The notes below the pieces were generated by a model. The model was not told the DNA's origin. It saw only the letters and a program-made list of their open reading frames with translations, and ran no database searches. The translations under genes were made by a program, and so were the position numbers. From the NCBI GenBank assembly GCA_000708835.1, contig DF237897.1, forward strand, positions 1 to 22,206: 22,206 nt of DNA, in the 5' to 3' direction. Below are positions 1 to 16,836 of this stretch, in pieces; position 1 is the first letter of the stretch, and each line of letters starts with the position of its first letter. This DNA comes from Klebsormidium nitens (Eukaryota > Streptophyta > Klebsormidiophyceae > Klebsormidiales > Klebsormidiaceae).

Positions 1-1
1 T

Positions 2-280
2 AAACCCCTGGTCAACCTCCCGGTCGGGCTTAACCTGGCCGATAATCCGCTGTGTACGATCGCCGTTCATCTGAAGGAGAAGAGTGAGGGTTCTATTAGT
101 TCGACCGTTGCGATTACGGAGAAGCACATTCACTATGCGTGGGTCGGACAAAAAGGGGGGACGCGCGCGGCGCTGTGGGGAATGGTCCCAATGCTGCCCC
201 CCGCCGCGCGCGCGCGCGAAACGATGGCCGCGATGACGGCGGCAAAGTGGCGCTGCTGGGCAAAATCCAGGAGAAACTGA
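2..280 (+). CDS. Possible 3' end of a gene entering from the left edge (partial, unknown function)
   Basis: From base 2 a frame stays open to a TGA at 278-280, giving about 92 residues with no start in view. The first 50 or so residues look protein-like (for example LPVGLNLADNPLCTIAVHLK), but I recognise no family. After the A5G6 run at 150-160 the frame becomes Ala/Arg-rich and less convincing. A second frame (139-333) then reads more naturally, with a helix-like end (KIQEKLNRMFVLLQRL). Either a small intron, a frameshift in the G run or the CG-rich tract at 200-220, or simple chance could explain this. The stretch is GC-rich like the exons elsewhere in the window. Low confidence that it is coding, and no functional call. 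Confidence 0.3.
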   Translation, partial: KPLVNLPVGLNLADNPLCTIAVHLKEKSEGSISSTVAITEKHIHYAWVGQKGGTRAALWGMVPMLPPAARARETMAAMTAAKWRCWAKSRRN

Positions 281-1792
281 ACCGCATGTTCGTGCTTCTC
301 CAAAGGCTGCCGCCCACTTTGCCGCTTGCATAAGCACGGAACCTTCGAAAAGCTCGGAACTCACCCCAACTACGACCGTTCACCGAGTACACGGACCTTC
401 TGACCGTGTTACGGAGAGCTGACTTTACGAGGCCAGATCAGGTAAAGAAAGTCAGAAAACCGGTCATCACGGCTGTCGACGTACAGAAATCATTGTTGGA
501 AAAGGCGATACAGAATCCGGCCACGCAAAGGATTGGTCAGTTTTCGCATACAGAAGGAAGAAAACCTTTTCCCCGATGCAAACTTGTAAACTGTCGTACC
601 TTCAATGCAATAAAGTCACACGTACTGCGTTCAAGATGATATTAGGGTACCGTCATTTTGTAGTAGGGGCGGGGTAGGTATTCTGATGGGGGGGAAAGGG
701 GCTTCGCTAATGATCTGCGCTGAGCCGAGGCCTAGGAGGGAGGGGGGGGCTTGAGAACGAGGCAGTCGACGTTGAGAAAAGCGGGAACGTTCAGGCTGAG
801 AACAATGCCAAGCTGTTAGCTTTGAGGAGCAATTGTGGAACGGAGATACATGTTACAACGACCTCAGAGCAAGCTGCGCAGGCATCACATGCTTGGGACG
901 CACAGGATAAACTGCATCTGCAAGCACATTACAATCTACAGGAGTTGCTAATCATATCATAGTGCTGAGGCAGTCCTTCTTCTAGACTTGTGTTTACAAT
1001 GCAATAGTTAGAGAATGTAAAGGCATGACAAAACTGCCTGGCAGTGGAACTGGGGGAAACCAAGGTTGAGTAAGTTACAAACACCTTTTGTTTACAATCT
1101 GATTTTCTAGAAGAAATTTCCAAGCTTTAAGTTCTCGTCCATGTATTACCAGCTCCAAAGCAGTGAGCTGAGTTTGTTCAGTCAGGGTGCTTGTCAATCT
1201 GGTTGATGCTTGATCCATTGAGAGGTTCAGTTGTGTTGCACGCTTAAAAGTAAACTTCTATGAAACACCTTGGAGATTCTAAATCTTTCTCTGCAATAAA
1301 ATGCGGTGTCCTGACTTTTCTGTGGGAGAGGTCGAGCGCGCAATAAATGCTGATGAAGAAAGGGGTGTTTCTATTGCTTTTATGAAACTACTTGTTTCCA
1401 TTCTTACAGCTGATCAAAATGATCCCTTCACATCGTAAGAAGGAGCCTGTGTTGATGACATCGCTTTTGCTGATCATGACATTACAAAAGTTTTTTTGCG
1501 TCATTCTCCTTGACGTCTCTCTCTCAGAAGGAAATTTCCTTCAGGTCCACCTGTTTCACCACCACTCAAATGTAGCAGTTTCAAGGAAGACTGATTCTTT
1601 ATTCAAGTGCCTCATCTTACAAACAGAGTCACATTTCATTAACACTAGCGTCCGGCCTGCGTCGAGCTGGTTTTCCATTCTCTTTTTGACTCACTTCTTC
1701 CAGACTTTCCCCTCAGGTCAAGGCCCCGCACACGTCGCTACACCATGCACGGTTGACGCCCCCGCTCCCCGAGCGCTCTTCCCCACTGCGCG
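281..1792. other. Non-coding stretch upstream of the MAPK-like gene
   Basis: I see no supportable gene here. Base composition is lower in GC than the flanking exons, and the longer open frames (for example 406-639 and 1392-1796) lack family resemblance; the first begins at GTG rather than ATG. G-rich runs occur at about 664-750, including an 8-G run. The last 100 bases before 1793 are pyrimidine-rich and probably form the 5' untranslated leader of the kinase gene. I could not pick out a TATA box or transcription start with any confidence. Confidence 0.5.
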
Positions 1793-8895
<7,103 letters not shown>

Positions 8896-11219
8896 CTTCG
8901 CCAAGGGCTGCCCCGCTGCGGCTGCAGTTGTCCGGGCCGGCAGAATAGGAGTCCGTGTGCCACGGGCAGATAAGGTTTTCTCTTGCCTTCCAAACACTTG
9001 AACGGATTCACTAGCAATTCCACTGGCCTACAAACAGTCGAAACTCGTCATGCTGGAGCCCCGCTATTGCAGAGGATGGGTTTGCTTATAGATTGCTCCG
9101 GGGCATTGTTGACGCCAAAGGACTGTAAGAGGAGCTTAGAGCGCAGCTTGCATGAGCATCGAGTTGTTAAAGATTTGTGGAAGTCAGTCAGTAATATTAT
9201 CATTTACAGCTGTCAAACACAGCGCGCTTGTAGTACTGTAAGGCAAGGGTTAAGAAAAGCTTGGTCAGGAGGTTCCTTGTCACGGTCTACTATCGGAAAG
9301 TTTGGTTGCATGATCGGTGCCATGTCAGTAACTCAGTGCTCCTAGCGCAGCTTTCAAGCTAGTCTTAGTATGGTGTGCATCAGAATTGATTGTATCTGTA
9401 CCCGAGCAATCGTACGCTGTAGTATTCCGACTTGGTTGTTGTCATTGTGTCACATTGAAGCTAGTGCCTGCGGATTGCCATGCTGGCCGGTCATTGGGCT
9501 AGTGACGTTCATTGCGCGCGTCCTGAGTTTACTCCGTGTTTCCATATGCAGAACGTGCTGTCTTCATTTCTTATATCGCACTATAGCTTGCCAGCATAAA
9601 CAACTGGATTCAATTAGTTTCGAGATCATATGTATAATTTGTGATGTGAAGTTCACGGCCATGTAGAGCTATATTGCCGTACGTTCCTGCTGGTCGCTCA
9701 GTGCTGCCGTTAGTACGTGGCGCGCGGATCCCGCGGCCGTCCGATACAGTGCACAGTACCAACGCGTTGGGCCCGGCCCTGCTGATGGCTGCGCGCGCAG
9801 CAAGAGGAACCCCTTGCCGTGCACCGGCCAGCCGAGCATTGCATGATCATATACGTTTATATCGATCCATCATCGAAGCATGCTCATGATCAGCACATGA
9901 CCACCGTCTGACGTTATAGTCACGTGGTATGTGGTTTCTCTAAGAGTCATATTGCTGTGCGCGCCGCATGAATCATAAAGCGGCCCAGCCTGGCACATGC
10001 ACATGTGAGTACAGTGACCGTCAGCGCCTCATGGCGTGGGCGGCTATGACATGCGGAGGCCGCCTGGTTTGGAGCATCGCCAATTTACCGAGTGTGTACA
10101 ACTTAACTGAGACCAGTAGGCCGGTATAGTCGGACAGTTTGCCTAGGCGATATCTCCCTCTACCGCCGTGTCTTCTATCTAGCTGTGACCGCGTATACCA
10201 TATTGGAGTGACTGCAGACGTGTATCGTATGTACCATGGGAGACCAATTAGCGCCCGGGTGCCCATCCTTGATCCCTGACTCATATAGTGACACGAAAAG
10301 TTAACATTGTCCTTATATTGTACATTGCTTTATCCTTTCTTGGGCCGCACCTCAGGCAAGCGCAGCTGTACTTATTGTCGAAGCGTTTGGCCTATAGGCA
10401 GTTTTAGTCGCTGCTAGATCTCGTTCGCATGTGGCCGAATTGCCCCCGGAACCCGATTAGTTGGACGTAGTGCGGTGAACTTGTATACACTGTTCTTCCT
10501 ATGTGTAAAATATAAAAATGCTGGCAAGATTGGCGGCCGCGCGGCTACTAAAATCAGAGTGCCCAAGCAATCCTATCCATATTTCTGAACGCGGAGCTGA
10601 CGCAGCAGTATGAAGTCGAGCTTTCGTTACCCTTATTTATGCTTTTGTGTTCTTGTATACAATGTGCTGTCAATGGGCAAAAGCCAGAGTCGCAAGGCCC
10701 GAAGGTGGATTATCTTATCAAGACCGTGGATATACCTGCACACAAAAGGCGGGGTCAAGGAGGAGCAAACGGAATTCTAGAGAGTAACATCGGTTCAAAA
10801 GAACCTTGACCTAAAATATTTGGATCCTTCGTCCAATTGATGTAGTGCCTGAGACACGAGTTGCCACCGGAGTTGATCCACGTTCGCGAAGGAAGCAATC
10901 TTATCAATCCCGCTTTTTCACAAAAGGACTTCGCAACCCACTGTCTACTGGAAAGAAGTTAAATTCCCTGGTTATCTATAGATGAACGTGGTTCTGGAGT
11001 CGAGAGTTGTGTCTGGGGCTCCAACAATTCAACCACAGTAATGCAAAAAGCAAAGCCCGCAGGATCTAAGCACGAGTGCAAGTAAAGCAACAACAGAAGA
11101 AGTAAAAATCAAAGTTGGGTTCGAGACGAAGATTGTGAACTTCAAGTTGACCGGAGAAAAGATCCGAAAGCAGAGCAGGATACACGAATCCGCGAACCAA
11201 TTGAAATGTTAAGGCAGAT
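8896..11219. other. Region between convergent genes, no supportable gene
   Basis: The kinase gene ends at 8895 (+) and the glycosyltransferase gene ends at 11220 (-), so this region must hold both 3' untranslated regions. The first 80 bases after 8895 are still GC-rich. TGTAA, a common green-algal poly(A) signal, occurs at about 9125 and 9237, but use in this organism is unknown. The section around 9670-10280 is rich in CpG and short palindromes and may be a remnant of a mobile element, though I found no terminal repeats or protein similarity. Open frames here (for example 8983-9345) start at non-ATG codons and look random. Confidence 0.5.
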
Positions 11220-14200
11220 TCAACCCAAAAACCTGGAAACCCTAAAAGTCTGGAACTCCAAGCAATCAAAAACATTTCCACACGGCACCCACCCGCAGTG
11301 CACAATTACGCTGTCCACCGGCAGGCCCAGCCTCCGGCGCGCCCTGAGCGTATTCACATTGTGGAACTTCTCCAGCGGCAGCAGCCGGAACTTGAGTCCC
11401 GCCAGCTTGCGCCGCCGCTCGCGAGGGGGGGGTGCGTCCAGCAGCGCACGGCGGGGGGGGAAGACGAAGCGCCGGCGGCGCTCGTCGGCAGAGAGAAACG
11501 GGAGGACCTCCGTCTGCCACATGGCCTGCTCCCAGAAGCCGGGCTGCCGGGAGAGGTGGAAGACCTGCCACGCGACACGGTGACGTCAGCACGAGAGGGC
11601 TTTCGCGTTTACAGCATGAGGATTGCGAGGTGAGCGACGTGGGGCGTGGTAGATGACGTCGGTACGAACGGCGCCAAGTGCTTCAGACAAGTTTGACATC
11701 CAAGGATTACATCGCTTGAAGCAAGGAAGTATCAGGCGAAAATCAAGAAGCGGTGTGGAACCAATAGAGTGGATATTGCTAAGTGGCTCCCACACGCTGC
11801 GCTCACAAACGAAACCAATGCACTGATTGCCCGTAAGTCTTACCGGTGCCCCCAAAGCTTGTTATTTTCCAGCGGAAATCAAACATAGACCGTTCGACAT
11901 TAAAAGACCGAACCGCTCAAAGAATGAAACGCCGCACAGTTACGCAATAGGCACGGTCGGGACCCATTGTCGCGGGAGTCGCCGCGTAGCTCCCCCGCCT
12001 GGCGCACACATATTGGGGAGCTTTGATAGTCCGTTGTCTGATCCGGTGAAAATGAAGACCAGGAGCGTGAAGCTTATAAACCAATCCCCAAAACCAAGTA
12101 TGACGGGCAGAAACGAGGAAGGAGAGGACCCACCGCCGCCGAATTCTGCGACGTACCTCGCGCGAGTTGCACGCACAAAAAGCGGGTGCATTGGTAGTCG
12201 TGTCCCCGAACTTGTCAGTTCCGGCGGAAAGGTAAAGTGGACCGTTTGAATCTGAAAAGGCGATGATCAGAACCAAGCGCAAGACGAGACAAGAAGCGTC
12301 AGAACCTACCATAGCCGATATCGCGGCGTAGCTTGCGCGCGTCGCGCGCACGAACATGACGCCCGTGCTCATGCACGGCCAGTTGGTGAAATAGTCGCCC
12401 AACGTCACCAGCGGACAAATGGCGCCGCTCTCGTTGTGGTAGTCCGACACCTCCGCCGGCTCGAGCCCGCCGTTCATGTCGTACAGCCCCTGCATGCCAC
12501 GTGGCACATTCTCAGCCCTACCTTCTGACGCCGCGTGTTAAGCTGGCGCTCGAGAGCTTGAACGTATGGATTTTCGTGCGGACTATCAAGCGGATCGATC
12601 GACCACGTGCCATTATACTTCATAAGCTAGACCTTGTTTTCATGTCCCATGTTTCATCCTCGAAGGGCATGCCTAATCCATCTGACGACATTCGCAAGGG
12701 AGACCCGAATGAGTCACGGACAGGTGTCACTTCTTTAGTCGACAATGCGTCCTTAGGGTGCCCATTCCCTCGGCGAGAGTGACGCAAATCTTTCTCCGTG
12801 TCGGTCACAACTTTAGGGTCGAAGGACTGATAGTGCGGATTCAAATCGTGGAAGTACTTCTCTGAACACGGTCCTAATCGAGGAGATTCCACAACACAGT
12901 TGAGTGTCATCACCTTTCGCCTACATAGCGGGTACACAGAGCAGGATCAAACTCTATCTTTTCTCATTTCAAGTTTCTCCAATTCACAGAACGAGACCCG
13001 CTCAAGGCACTCCGATCGACACCTATGCGAGTGCTTTCACCAGTGCAGTAGAGCACGTGGCATCAGTTTTGCTTACCTGAATGTCGAACGCCCTGTCCCA
13101 ATGCTGGAATGGATCCTGCGAAGCAGAGCAAAGCTTGCTTGGTTTCTAGAACCCAAACATTGTCGTTGGTGCCAGCCGTTCAAACAGCAATCTTACAGTG
13201 GGTGCCGCTCCTCTCTTGCATGTCTGAGATTAACCGGAAACCGAAACTGGATGCCTCTGTCCGCTTGTCTCATTCCGAATCATCTTATCTTTCAAGAGTC
13301 GAAACCCAAAAGCATAAGCACCTAATTCGTCGTATAATGCTCTGTTTGGCGACGACTGTCCTCACGATCCTGCTCTTTGAAGCCAGGTCTTCTGATCCGG
13401 CTGAAGAGAACGTTATAAGCCGCATACTTTCGCTTTTATAATTTTCAAAATTCTTATAGTTCGCACCTCGATTGCACACTTTTCAGTTCGTGCTGGTCAA
13501 CGTATCACTTTGACTGTCCTTCCGTGATATGGGGCTTAGGAAGTACAGAGACGTAAACGCCCCTTCGACCTTCTGAAGACATCTCATTGGAGCAACCTCA
13601 AGTTTCTCAACCTTCTAGTTGCAAAACACCGGGGTTAAGTCGGGTAGTTAAGTAACCCGGCCTCACCTGGAGCACGACGGCGTCATTGTCCAAAAAGATG
13701 GGGTGGTAACCGCGGGCCACAATCTGCTGGAGGTAGAACCACTTTAACCCCACCTGTAACCACAAAAATAACTTGCATTCAAAATCTGCAGTTTATGACT
13801 TAACTGTTGAAATTTTCGGTTTCGTCCCTCCTTTTTGAGACAAGGGGAGTGCGATAGCGAGCCGAAAGATGCGTGTCTCACCAGCTCAATCCCTGTTGGC
13901 AAATCACCGTCTGCAATGCTCGGAACTTTACCGGTCAAAGGAACATGATGGATACATAGATATTACGTCTCGACATTATGTCTCACCAACAGACTTGACC
14001 AACTAGGCTGACGATCTTTCTCTATTACTCAGATGATCTGAGTTGAAAGCTGCTACGATCGCACTCGCTCCGTCTGGCAGCAAGCTTTCTTACAACGCTT
14101 ACTGACAAGATTAACAGCTCAGATGAAAAGGAATATGCCCACTATACCCTCAGTGCACAAAGTCCAACAGCCCAATCAAATAACAACAGTGCCCTCACTC

Positions 14201-15953
14201 TGGCACACTCCCGTTTGGCCCCATTTGGTTTTCAGGCTTTGGCGGCCCCCTCTTGCAGGGGGAGGTTACCCCCTTCCTAACCACTTTGGTTTGCAACTCC
14301 CCCAAGGCTAAACCCCCTGAACTTTCACAGCACATTTATAGGTCCCAAAAAACCCAAAGAGACTTTTACTCCAGGAAAAGTGAAGTTTCCCACCTGCCTT
14401 CCCCTGTAAAACTTGGCGTCTGGCATCCACCCCAGCTCGTCTTCGTAGCAGGGAATCCCCACCTCGCGCGTCATCTCGCACGCGAGCTCATCGGTCCCCA
14501 CGATCAAAAAGTTGGATATGTTCTGCCGCCGCAAGTGGCCCACCCAGTTGAGATTCCACGCCGTCATGCCGTATCGGCGCTCGACGTCTTCGTCTTCGTA
14601 CTGGCCGGAGATTGTGGTGATGATAAGCTCCCGATGATCGTTGCTGATGTTGCCGAGCACGCTGCAAAGAGACCGAGGGATATGCGCTGTGATTGACAGC
14701 ATAGCTTATGGCCGTTCACAATGCCAGGCTTCCAAAGGACTGACAACAGAGATGCACTTGCTGTCGTTGTTGCTCACCCGAGAAAACGAGCACGGAGGAC
14801 AGTGATGGGGGGGATGCACAAGTGCGTCATGTTGATTCATTTCCCATGCTCCAGTCCATTTTCAGAGTGGTTCAGATCGGATTGCCCAATGATTGTCAGA
14901 GGATTTTCTTTGAGGGGCTAGATAGTGGTCTGCAGGGCCTTAAGAGTGCACCCCTGTTGGTCGGCCCTCACAGCGGTGCAAAGTAACATGGAATAAGTTG
15001 ATTGCCTTTACTCGAAGTTTGCTTCAGAGAAAGTGTTGCTCATAACAGCTTGTCAGTTTGAAACGAGAAAGGATTTAGCTTCTCACGCTTGAAAAGACAG
15101 AGGCGCTCCATTTGTACATTGCCACTGCTTCTGAGAAGCTCCAAATTCAGAACTTAAGCTCAAGCACATTGCTAGAGCTCACAGTCTGTCCAGATTGTTT
15201 TGCAAGGTCAGCTGGCCCTTCCCCAAAAGGGAAAGCACAAAGCGAAGCAGGTGCTATTAACCCTCTGAGAAAACTTTTGTGTATGACGACAATCAGGTGT
15301 GCACATAAATTCCAAGAAACTTCTCTTCAACGATTTCCAGCCTGTGTGAGGCAGCAGGAGAAGAGCAACTGGAAAGATCAACACACCTCACGGTCTCTGG
15401 TCTTATTGAAAGTAGGAGTCAAGACATTGACCCCTTGAAATACTTGTGAGTCTAACGAACTAATCTGCCAGCCTCATGCCGACAGGAGGAGTGCCCCAGC
15501 AGACAAGTAGGCAATGCTATATCAGTTTTCAACAGAAGCAGCTACATATCACAGCATTGGACAAGCCCATTCAAACACTGCTGCCTTTTTAGCCAGAAAC
15601 CAGCTGACTTTAGATCTCAGGCGTGAGTCTGTTTTTCCAATTTACGAGGTCATGGGCCCCTCTACAGCAACTGCTCACCTATCTATGTTCTCCCAGGTGA
15701 TCACATGCTCCTGCACTGCCGCTGATTCTGGTGTCTCGTACACCATCTGTTGCATAGTTGACATAAGACTATGCGTCGTAAGCTTCAGGCTCTGCAGGGA
15801 GTTGCTCCACCACAGCAGAAGAAACACACACGCTACTGTCGGAACGGAGGTGATGGCCGCCTTCCCAGGCCCCAAAACCCCCCTGCATGCATGCATTTTG
15901 CTTTGCAACAAGCTAACGTCATCGCACATGTCAGCAGAGGCGCCGCCGCACAT
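11220..15953 (-). CDS. Type II membrane glycosyltransferase, nucleotide-diphospho-sugar transferase (GT77-like) family (5 exons)
   Basis: Exons on the minus strand, 5' to 3': 15953-15679, 14661-14394, 13753-13667, 12489-12310, 11564-11220. Phases agree at every join, giving 384 residues and TGA. Residues about 32-49 (AAITSVPTVACVFLLLWW) form a membrane anchor after a short tail, as in Golgi type II enzymes. The domain starts with RELIITTISGQY (102-113), then TAWNLNWVGHLRRQNISNFL and VGTDELACEMTREVGIP, which match the plant PF03407 pattern of LNW, SNFL and aldehyde-free TD/LD motifs. LDNDAVVL (202-209) supplies the metal-binding DxD as DND. CMSTGVMFVRATRAS (249-263) matches the nucleotide-sugar transferase NTGFMFVRxT motif, and VHCGWVPCG lies near the end. 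Plant relatives (RRA, XEG113 type) add arabinose or related sugars to wall glycoproteins; the substrate here is unknown. The start could instead be ATG at 15896, and the last about 20 residues may be intron read-through. Confidence 0.72.
11940..12309 (-). repeat. Two decayed copies of the end of glycosyltransferase exon 4 and its donor (intron 4)
   Basis: Read on the minus strand, the exon 4 end (FVRATRASYAAIS, then ATG|GTAGGT, donor at 12309) is repeated about 176 bases downstream, where the translation still reads FVRATRARYVAEFG and the donor is GTGGGT at 12133. A third copy lies about 168 bases further, near 11966-12000, with the donor lost (GT to GG). The intron parts also repeat. Most of the near half of this 745-base intron is made of these units. 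Confidence 0.8.
12490..13666 (-). other. Intron 3 of the glycosyltransferase gene
   Basis: This 1.18 kb intron joins the DND exon to the exon carrying the second half of the catalytic domain. It has a donor CAG|GTGAGG and an acceptor ATGCAG|GGG. Open frames within it, such as 12620-12937 on the minus strand, have no family similarity and no clean splice sites at their ends. A missed small exon cannot be ruled out, because the family normally has more residues between the DxD motif and the NTGF-like motif. I saw no clear exon-edge copies here. Confidence 0.45.
13754..14393 (-). other. Intron 2 of the glycosyltransferase gene
   Basis: Bounded by GGCAG|GTGGGA and GTTACAG|GTG. It contains a stretch with C-rich runs on the plus strand at about 14205-14325 (CCCCCTCTTGCAGGGGGAGG, ACCCCCTTCC, CTCCCCCAAGG, AACCCCC), part of which can fold as a hairpin (CCCCCTCTTGCAGGGGG). 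No gene is seen within it. Confidence 0.45.
14662..15678 (-). other. Intron 1 of the glycosyltransferase gene
   Basis: This one-kilobase intron separates the membrane-anchor exon (donor GATAG|GTGAGC, phase 2) from the first catalytic exon (acceptor CTCTTTGCAG|C). The phase match, which makes a Ser codon across the join, is the main evidence that the anchor exon belongs to this gene. I see no further gene, and no convincing exon copies, in it. Confidence 0.5.
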
Positions 15954-16836
15954 GCTTCCTGCGGAAGCTGAGCGGCGGAGTTTCGAACGACTGCTTTCCA
16001 ACTGGGGGCCCTGGCATTGCAAACATTCAGCAGCGTGACTGCCAATGCGTAATCTTCGTGAGGACCAAGGGATGCTAAGCTTTGAACACTTCAAGGAGCC
16101 GTCTTTGGGGGACTCGCTACAAGCCGCTCGCAGGGCTGGCTTCTCCCAGGGAGCGGCTCCTGCCTTGGTGGTCCCCAGCTTTCCCGATCAACAGACATTC
16201 CAGTTTTCTGTACCCCTTCCCACACACCTCTGGCAGCTTTATTATGCGGCGCTAGAAACGAGAAGGGAGCCACAATTGCAGTAGCCTGTCAAAGATTCGC
16301 ACCAAGTCTAGTAGGAAGGAGAAGATGGCTGCGAGCTGAAATTATCAAAATGCTAGAAATTGATTCACTTCTGACTACCTAATAGGTCAGCTTGCGGTTA
16401 GCCAATATGGGTTCGCAATGAAGAAGTGACGGTTTTGCCGCCGGTCTCCCGCGCGGGTCGGCGGCTCAATCCCAGGTCTGCATTTGCCGGCATACCGCTT
16501 GTTAACCGTTCCCTCTATTCGCGGTCCCATAAAAGGTTTAAAAGTGTTCGCAAACCCTTGTGCAAAGCATGCCAAAACTTCAAAAAGGATGAGCTGGCGC
16601 TGCATGATGCCAATGCCATGGCTGCTGACTCCTGGACCTCCTGTCACTGATGAAGATGTGTTGGGCTTCATGTGCAGCTCGCTGAATCAGCTGCAACCTT
16701 GAATGACGCTGATACCCTGGGCTTGCGCACTTATTGTAGAGCACTTTCCTGAGAGGGCCACAACGTCCGAGCTACCTCTTCTGCGGCGAGGAACAAAACC
16801 ATGCTGGTTTGATTTGAGTGCTTTCGAGCGTGATCA
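15954..16836. promoter_or_regulatory. Head-to-head intergenic region between the glycosyltransferase and TPR/ankyrin genes
   Basis: The two genes diverge, with start codons at 15953 (-) and 16837 (+) about 0.88 kb apart, so both promoters must lie here unless upstream untranslated exons exist. At 16437-16465 there is a perfect 7-base inverted repeat (GCCGCCG / CGGCGGC) around a nested palindrome CCCGCGCGGG. I could not identify a TATA box or a known plant cis-element with confidence. Open frames in this region appear random. Confidence 0.45.
16437..16465. repeat. GC-rich nested inverted repeat
   Basis: The arms GCCGCCG (16437-16443) and CGGCGGC (16459-16465) are exactly complementary, and the loop contains the palindrome CCCGCGCGGG (16448-16457). 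It could form a hairpin or bind a dimeric factor; nothing in the sequence chooses between these. It lies in the shared upstream region of two divergent genes. Confidence 0.6.

Noticed and set aside
406-639. Open frame of 77 codons on the plus strand
   Set aside because: It starts at GTG, has no family resemblance and no exon-like composition; chance is enough to explain it.
664-750. G-quadruplex motif
   Set aside because: Several G runs exist, but four runs of three or more with short loops cannot be laid out without one long loop.
8983-9345. 120-codon plus-strand frame after the kinase gene
   Set aside because: It begins with TTG, has no recognisable family and lies where the 3' untranslated region is expected.
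9670-10280. Possible mobile element in the convergent intergenic region
   Set aside because: Composition differs from its surroundings, but I found no terminal repeats, target-site duplication or transposase similarity.
11220-11583. Several overlapping plus-strand frames over the last glycosyltransferase exon
   Set aside because: They are shadows; only the minus-strand frame carries family motifs and a consistent acceptor.
12620-12937. Minus-strand frame of 105 codons as a missing glycosyltransferase exon
   Set aside because: It carries no clean acceptor and donor pair and no family motif; the flanking exons already join in phase without it.
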